This document shows positions 6,537 to 10,000 of a stretch of DNA of 10,000 nt, in pieces. Numbering within the stretch: position 1 is the stretch's first letter; every line of letters starts with the position of its first letter. The translations under genes and the position numbers were made by a program. The stretch lies in contig JAIWNU010000021.1 of assembly GCA_020216655.1 (NCBI GenBank), positions 1 through 10,000 on the forward strand, read 5' to 3'. The stretch comes from Treponema sp. Its GTDB lineage: Bacteria; Spirochaetota; Spirochaetia; Treponematales; Breznakiellaceae. Below the pieces are notes generated by a model. It saw only the letters and a program-made list of their open reading frames with translations, did no database searches and was not told where the DNA came from.

Positions 6537-7757
6537 CCGTACCTTAGCACCCAGGAACCACTGGGACCAGGCTGTAAAGGGTATGCCGAACCAGGTTGCG
6601 GAAAGGCTGTCCTGGGTTTTCTGGGATTCGGGAACCAGGCCGCCCTCTTCCAGCTGCACTAGGACCTTTACACCGCCGGTAAGATGAAGATTCCGCCCCA
6701 ACGGAAGCCCGAGGCTGATGCGGCCTGACGGATAGGGTTTGCAAAAGGAAACCAAGGCATCCTTGTCATGATCTACTGCAGCCTGATATATGGCATCGAT
6801 ATCTGAACCGATGGCCTGTTCGGCGGACACATCAACATCAACATAGGGACCGCCGAGCCTAACCCGGGTCCCGATACCGGCGCTCACCATGAGGTTGTCA
6901 TTGCGGACAAACCAGTCGCTGCGGGGGGCTCCCGCGCCAAGTACCATATAGAGGAAGGGACTGCCAGCCTGCCAGTACACAAAGGCCGTATCCGTGGCGG
7001 GCATATAGAGGGCACTCAGACTGTCGACCCCATTATTGCTTATATTGATGAACCCAATCTGGAGTCCCCTGAGTTCGCCGGTAATGTTCACAAACCCAAT
7101 CTGCATGCCGTTCACCGATTCGGCAATATTGAACATCTCTGCAATCTGGATACCCTTAACGGTGGATGCGATATTAAAGAGCCCCGCAGCCTGGACTGAA
7201 CCCTGAACCTTGTCTGCAATGTTAAATATACCGGCTAGCTGGGCTCCCCGTACCGGGCCGCCTGCGATATTAAAGATCCCCGCACCCTGGAAGCCATCTA
7301 CCTCGCCTCCTGCGATGTTAAAAACCCCTGCGCCCTGGAAACCGCCTACCTTTTTTCCCGAAATATTAAATACACCGGCACCCTGAAAACCGTAGCCCCT
7401 GTCATACATATTAAAGACTCCAGCCCCTGCAAAACCGTAAGAGGTATCAAAGGCCGCTCCGATAGCCGCAAAGGAGGCGGAAGTCCGGTAATAGCCTAAG
7501 GGAATGGAAAGGCCAGGCGTAAAGGAAAGCAGCACTGGCACATAGGGAACCTCTGATTCATTGTCCGCAGTAGCAGAGCCGCTGCTGGCAAGGGGACCTT
7601 GCGTCCCGCTGTCTTGTTTGCCCTTGTCCAGTTTTTCCTGGTATTTGTCCCGGGCTTTTTGCAGCACAGGATCATCAGATTCCTGGGCAGAAAGGGTTCC
7701 TGCCCCAAGGGCAAGAACTAGCATAACTGAAAAGAGAGAACGAACCGTAGCATTCAT
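6525..7757 (-). CDS. Secreted LA_2272-type surface-repeat protein, probable outer-membrane barrel
   Basis: A 410-aa exported protein. Residues 1-24 form a signal peptide (basic start, hydrophobic core VMLVLALGAG, cleavage after LSA before Q25). A low-complexity polar linker rich in K, D and S follows to about residue 70. Residues 108-244 hold eight or nine degenerate repeats of 14-18 residues with core GFQGAGVFNIAG, drifting to GMQIGFVNITG at the end. The C-terminal third has alternating hydrophobic and polar residues and finishes AKVRLHF; a terminal Phe with this pattern is the usual beta-barrel export signal. The repeat is known from Leptospira and treponemes as a surface repeat of unknown function. 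The ATG at 7757 is chosen because AAGGAG lies 6 nt upstream and a signal peptide begins there; the frame extends to 7835 without such support. It overlaps the convergent kinase gene by 12 bp. Confidence 0.82.
   Translation of the reverse strand: MNATVRSLFSVMLVLALGAGTLSAQESDDPVLQKARDKYQEKLDKGKQDSGTQGPLASSGSATADNESEVPYVPVLLSFTPGLSIPLGYYRTSASFAAIGAAFDTSYGFAGAGVFNMYDRGYGFQGAGVFNISGKKVGGFQGAGVFNIAGGEVDGFQGAGIFNIAGGPVRGAQLAGIFNIADKVQGSVQAAGLFNIASTVKGIQIAEMFNIAESVNGMQIGFVNITGELRGLQIGFINISNNGVDSLSALYMPATDTAFVYWQAGSPFLYMVLGAGAPRSDWFVRNDNLMVSAGIGTRVRLGGPYVDVDVSAEQAIGSDIDAIYQAAVDHDKDALVSFCKPYPSGRISLGLPLGRNLHLTGGVKVLVQLEEGGLVPESQKTQDSLSATWFGIPFTAWSQWFLGAKVRLHF
7026..7436 (-). repeat. Region coding for tandem GAGVFNIA-type peptide repeats
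   Basis: Inside the surface-protein gene, eight or nine units of about 42-54 bp encode [G]-F/x-Q-G/x-A-G-V/I/L-F-N-I/M. The first four are near-identical (GAGVFNM, GAGVFNI, GAGVFNI, GAGIFNI). Later ones diverge (LAGIFNI, AAGLFNI, AEMFNI, GFVNI, GFINI). A gradient from conserved to diverged suggests growth of the array by duplication at the N-terminal end. Confidence 0.8.
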
Positions 7758-7871
7758 TGTTGGCTCCTTTTTATCCGACCGCACAGGCGCAGCACTGGCC
7801 CTGGCAATCCGGACTACAGTTCGGGGAACATTCATAAATCCCCGGATGCCTCGGATGAGCGCATCACTTGT

Positions 7872-7900
7872 AATATAGCGCGATCAGAAAGTAGTTTCAG
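7872..7900 (-). promoter_or_regulatory. Possible promoter of the surface-repeat protein gene
   Basis: On the minus strand CTGAAA (7900-7895, 4 of 6) and TATATT (7877-7872, 5 of 6) are 17 bp apart. Transcription would begin near 7865, giving a leader of about 108 nt before the ATG at 7757. No hairpin or riboswitch-like fold was recognised in this leader. Confidence 0.38.
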
Positions 7901-7915
7901 CGTACAGGGTCAATT

Positions 7916-7946
7916 TTTACAACATCAAAACTCGCCTATTTATTAA
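7916..7946 (+). promoter_or_regulatory. Possible promoter of the acetyltransferase pseudogene
   Basis: TTTACA (7916-7921, 5 of 6) is followed by an AT-rich patch in which TTATTA (7940-7945, 18 bp) or TATTAA (7941-7946, 19 bp) could act as a -10 box. The exact -10 is uncertain. The rest of the gap 7758-8004 shows nothing else of note. Confidence 0.28.
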
Positions 7947-8004
7947 ATAGCGCCTCACCGAACGCCCTTTGACAGGGGCGACTCCAAGTATTACGCTTGA
8001 ACCC

Positions 8005-8624
8005 ATGGGTGAATTAGAAACGATCCAGCAGCGCCGGGAAGGTCCGAATACGGTGCAGAGCTTAGAACAGGACTTGCGCACCGCGGGTCTTCGGCCTGGT
8101 ATGACCGTACTCCTCTATTCCTCTCTCAGCTCCTTAGGATGGGTTTGCGGCGGGGCAACAGCTGTTATTCTTGCATTTCAAAACGTTTTGACCGCCGAGG
8201 GTACCCTGGTTATGCCAACCCATTCGGGAGACCTGTCAGACCCTGCCCAATGGGAACATCCTCCGGTACCTCGGGAATGGTGGGAAACTATCCGGGCCGC
8301 CTCTATGAACTGGATGGATATGTCTTTTTGCTTGGGGTGGGACATGACCGAAACACGTCCATTCACCTCGCAGAATACCGAGCATCCTGGCCATCCAAAT
8401 TGATGATAAAAAACGGCATGCCGGTAGAAGAAGGGGGGTGTACTTCATGGAAGGAGTTCGATGACATAGCTTACGGAGGAGATGATTTTAATGAGCTTGG
8501 CGAAACCTTTGAAACAGCGGCAGGCATAAGTCCCTGCACCGTCGGCAACGCTCGCTCTCGCATCTTTCCCCAGCGGAAGCTCGTAGAATTCGCGGTTCGT
8601 TGGATAGAGGAAAATAGGGGGTAG
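8005..8624 (+). pseudogene. Aminoglycoside 3-N-acetyltransferase-like gene with internal deletion
   Basis: The two ends of an AAC(3)/YokD-family acetyltransferase are present, but the middle is missing. The first part reads LRTAGLRPGMTVLLYSSLSS, GWVCGG, LTAEGTLVMPTHSGDLSDPA and PPVPREWWETIR, a strong family match. At about 8290-8298 the frame shifts and the text jumps to RLYELDGYVFLLGVGHDRNT, then SIHLAEYR, continuing to VGNARSRIFPQRKLVEFAV and a normal end. Family members are about 265-270 aa; here about 206 codons remain. Roughly 65 residues are absent, including the usual RGMG and SxHPxxSFAAWG blocks needed for catalysis. In the original frame translation would stop at 8403. A native start is unclear: the ATG at 8005 and a TTG at 7969 both lack a good ribosome site. 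The loss is not in a homopolymer, so it looks like a true deletion. Intact relatives transfer acetyl from acetyl-CoA to aminoglycoside-like amines. Confidence 0.85.
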
Positions 8625-8676
8625 ATGAGCCAACCTTGTAAACTTTGAAGCAAAGTATGATTAGAGTTTTCTCTTG

Positions 8677-8985
8677 TCAAGCTACTCTTATACCCGTTTT
8701 CAATATTTCCTGGACCAAAATCGAGTCATCCATTGTATCTGACACGCTAAATGGATGGGGCTCGATGCGTAAATCGACTTTTCTTCTCAGCTTCATAAGT
8801 TCAACCTGTGTATCGAATGAATTCTTAAGACCATCAATAAAGAGTGCCACATCAATATCGGAATCCTGCTGAGCGGTTCCTTTGACAAAGGATCCAAAAA
8901 GATATACCGCTTCCACCTTATATCCAGCTTCTTGAACAGCTTTTATATAGTCCGATAATATTTCTATAGCGTATTCTTTATCCAT
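8677..8985 (-). CDS. MNT-type minimal nucleotidyltransferase (antitoxin-like)
   Basis: A 102-aa protein of the polymerase-beta superfamily, second gene of a HEPN/MNT pair. The motif LFGSFVKGTAQQDSDIDVAL gives G31-S32 and the metal-binding D43 and D45; the third carboxylate is D71 in KVDLRIEP. All catalytic residues are present, so activity is expected. In studied pairs the MNT protein neutralises the HEPN partner, in some cases by adding AMP groups to it. The ATG at 8985 has GAGGAG 8 nt upstream and lies inside the end of the HEPN gene (22-bp overlap), indicating coupled translation. The stop is 53 bp from the end of the convergent acetyltransferase pseudogene. Confidence 0.86.
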   Translation of the reverse strand: MDKEYAIEILSDYIKAVQEAGYKVEAVYLFGSFVKGTAQQDSDIDVALFIDGLKNSFDTQVELMKLRRKVDLRIEPHPFSVSDTMDDSILVQEILKTGIRVA

Positions 8986-9353
8986 GTACGTAACTCCTCA
9001 ACAATTATAATCATTTTTTCAGCATATTCTTTAGTGCATTTTGCTTTGAATTCTCTTTTATAATCATCATATCGAGCTCTAATATTAAAGGTAGTTATTA
9101 TATCAAGTTGATCGAGCTGCTCAGAAGAGAAATCCAAACCTGTTTTTATAGCAAGTCGAGAAAGATCATGTATTAGTGGTGATTGTTCCCCGGTATTTCT
9201 TACTACTGCTACTTTTAGTAGTTTTTCAAGTACAATATGAGAAAGAAACAAGGCCCAAGAGTAATCTCCTTTTTCATATAGATGGTGCATTGTATTCGCA
9301 TCTTCGTCAGAGGTTTCACACCAATATTTAATGAGCTTTTCACTCTGCATCAT
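8964..9353 (-). CDS. HEPN-domain protein (toxin-like partner of MNT)
   Basis: A 129-aa all-helical HEPN protein (COG2250/PF05168-like), first gene of the pair. Recognisable parts are the N-terminal helices with DYSWALFLSHIVLEKLLKV (30-48), IHDLSRLAIKTG (61-72), and the helix after FNIRARYDDYKREF (89-102), followed by a C-terminal amphipathic helix ending LRTWIKNTL. Many HEPN toxins are RNases with an R-x4-6-H motif; none is present here, and the corresponding place reads RARYDDYK, as is usual for the RYP-type branch. RNase activity is therefore doubtful. Two ATGs stand in tandem at 9353 and 9350; AAGGAG lies 3 nt before the first and 6 nt before the second, so the second may be used. The gene is much more AT-rich than those to its left. 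Confidence 0.83.
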   Translation of the reverse strand: MMQSEKLIKYWCETSDEDANTMHHLYEKGDYSWALFLSHIVLEKLLKVAVVRNTGEQSPLIHDLSRLAIKTGLDFSSEQLDQLDIITTFNIRARYDDYKREFKAKCTKEYAEKMIIIVEELRTWIKNTL

Positions 9354-9440
9354 CGTCTCCTTCGTGCTTCGATAAAAAAAATACCCTGAATCAATGAATC
9401 CGGTTAAAGTTCATCATATTGCATACAAACCTTGAGCAAA

Positions 9441-9471
9441 ACTATAATTTAATAGCATTTCTATTTTTCAA
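9441..9471 (-). promoter_or_regulatory. Tentative promoter of the HEPN/MNT operon
   Basis: On the minus strand TTGAAA (9471-9466, 5 of 6) and TATAGT (9446-9441, 5 of 6) stand 19 bp apart, slightly long. The gap 9354-9546 between the operon and the right-hand gene is very AT-rich, so chance matches are common. No clear autoregulatory inverted repeat was found. Confidence 0.25.
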
Positions 9472-9546
9472 AATACACAGAAATTTAATTATATTCAAAC
9501 CTATATTTAATTAATGACCCGCATATTGCCTATAATGGAGGCAGAA

Positions 9547-10000
9547 ATGCACATTGCAGTTGCGGGGTTAGGTTATGTCGGGCTGGCGAATGCGGTTCTT
9601 CTTGCGCGGAAGCATACCGTATACGCCCTGGATATTAATGCAGAGCGGGTTGAACTGGTAAACCAGCGGCAAAGCCCGATTGTAGATCCGGAGCTTGAAG
9701 CTATGCTTCGCACCAGCGCACTGAAGCTCATCGCCAGCACGGATCCTGCAACTGTTTTTAAAGATGCCGATGTGGCAATCATTGCCACTCCGACCGATTA
9801 TGATCCGGTTACTAACTATTTTAACACTGAAAGCGTCGAACAGGTTATCGAAAGCATTTTAAAAATCAACAAGGATACTTTAATTGTCATAAAATCTACA
9901 GTGCCGGTAGGATTTACCGCGGAGATGCGTAAAAAATACGGGACAGACCAGATTATTTTTTCTCCCGAATTTTTGAGGGAAGGCCATGCCTTGTATGACA
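9547..10000 (+). CDS. ugd: UDP-glucose 6-dehydrogenase, 5' part (right edge cuts it)
   Basis: An enzyme oxidising UDP-glucose to UDP-glucuronate with two NAD+, supplying surface polysaccharide precursors. 151 of an expected 385-400 residues are visible. The Rossmann loop is GLGYVG (7-12) with D29 to bind the NAD ribose. IIATPTDYDP and NYFNTESVE follow, then VIKSTVPVGFT, and SPEFLREGHALYD (139-151), in which E141 and E145 match the conserved active-site glutamates. The catalytic Cys lies beyond the window. The wording is closest to the short E. coli type. The ATG at 9547 has GGAGG (9537-9541) 5 nt upstream. The TATAAT at 9531-9536 overlaps the leader too closely to be its -10 box. It is divergent from the HEPN/MNT operon. 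Confidence 0.93.
   Translation, partial: MHIAVAGLGYVGLANAVLLARKHTVYALDINAERVELVNQRQSPIVDPELEAMLRTSALKLIASTDPATVFKDADVAIIATPTDYDPVTNYFNTESVEQVIESILKINKDTLIVIKSTVPVGFTAEMRKKYGTDQIIFSPEFLREGHALYD

Noticed and set aside
8642..8656. Hairpin ACTTTG-AAG-CAAAGT as a terminator between convergent units
   Set aside because: The stem is only 6 bp and AT-rich with a 3-nt loop, and no clear T tract follows on either strand.
9531..9536. TATAAT as the -10 box of the UDP-glucose dehydrogenase gene
   Set aside because: It is immediately followed by the GGAGG ribosome site; transcription starting from it would remove or truncate that site.
1..10000. CRISPR arrays, tRNA or rRNA genes, insertion sequences, phage genes
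   Set aside because: No regularly spaced direct repeats, tRNA-like cloverleaf, transposase or integrase motifs were recognised on either strand.

Overview
The window looks like chromosomal DNA from a free-living or host-associated spirochaete of the Treponema type. The best clue is a secreted protein (6525-7757) built from the 'GAGVFNIA' surface repeat that is typical of Leptospira and Treponema (LA_2272 type). The strongly mixed base composition (about 60% G+C in parts of the repeat protein, 25-30% in parts of the toxin-antitoxin pair) and the neighbouring gene set also fit. The genus is inference, because no rRNA or other marker lies here.

Layout: (1) 1-1348, minus, runs off the left edge: a YgcU-like FAD oxidoreductase. 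(2) 1349-1556: a divergent control region with two related palindromes exactly 40 bp apart. (3) 1557-2279, plus: an RpiR-type (HTH + SIS) regulator. (4) 2269-3618, minus: a MATE-family multidrug exporter whose end overlaps the regulator tail to tail. (5) 3619-3813: a spacer with three 15-bp tandem repeats and a weak promoter. (6) 3814-5441, minus: a phytoene-desaturase-like FAD/NAD(P) oxidoreductase broken by two single-base shifts, one in a T7 run and one in a G7 run. (7) 5565-6536, plus: a PfkB-family fructokinase-like sugar kinase. (8) 6525-7757, minus: the repeat surface protein, again overlapping its convergent neighbour. (9) 8005-8624, plus: an aminoglycoside 3-N-acetyltransferase-like gene that has lost an internal block of roughly 65 codons and is a pseudogene. 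(10) 8677-9353, minus: a two-gene HEPN/MNT (nucleotidyltransferase) toxin-antitoxin type operon in very AT-rich DNA. (11) 9547 to the right edge, plus: UDP-glucose 6-dehydrogenase (5' part).

Working together: the RpiR regulator probably senses a phosphorylated sugar and controls the divergent ygcU-like gene through the paired palindromes. A similar but imperfect site lies in the putative MATE promoter. The HEPN and MNT genes overlap by 22 bp and form one unit. The other genes look like independent transcription units. The two damaged genes and the abrupt base-composition change near 8640 suggest that 3.8-9.4 kb is a region in flux. Nothing here is a clearly new multi-gene system. The strongest signals for follow-up are the palindrome pair, the double homopolymer frameshift and the HEPN protein without its usual RNase motif.
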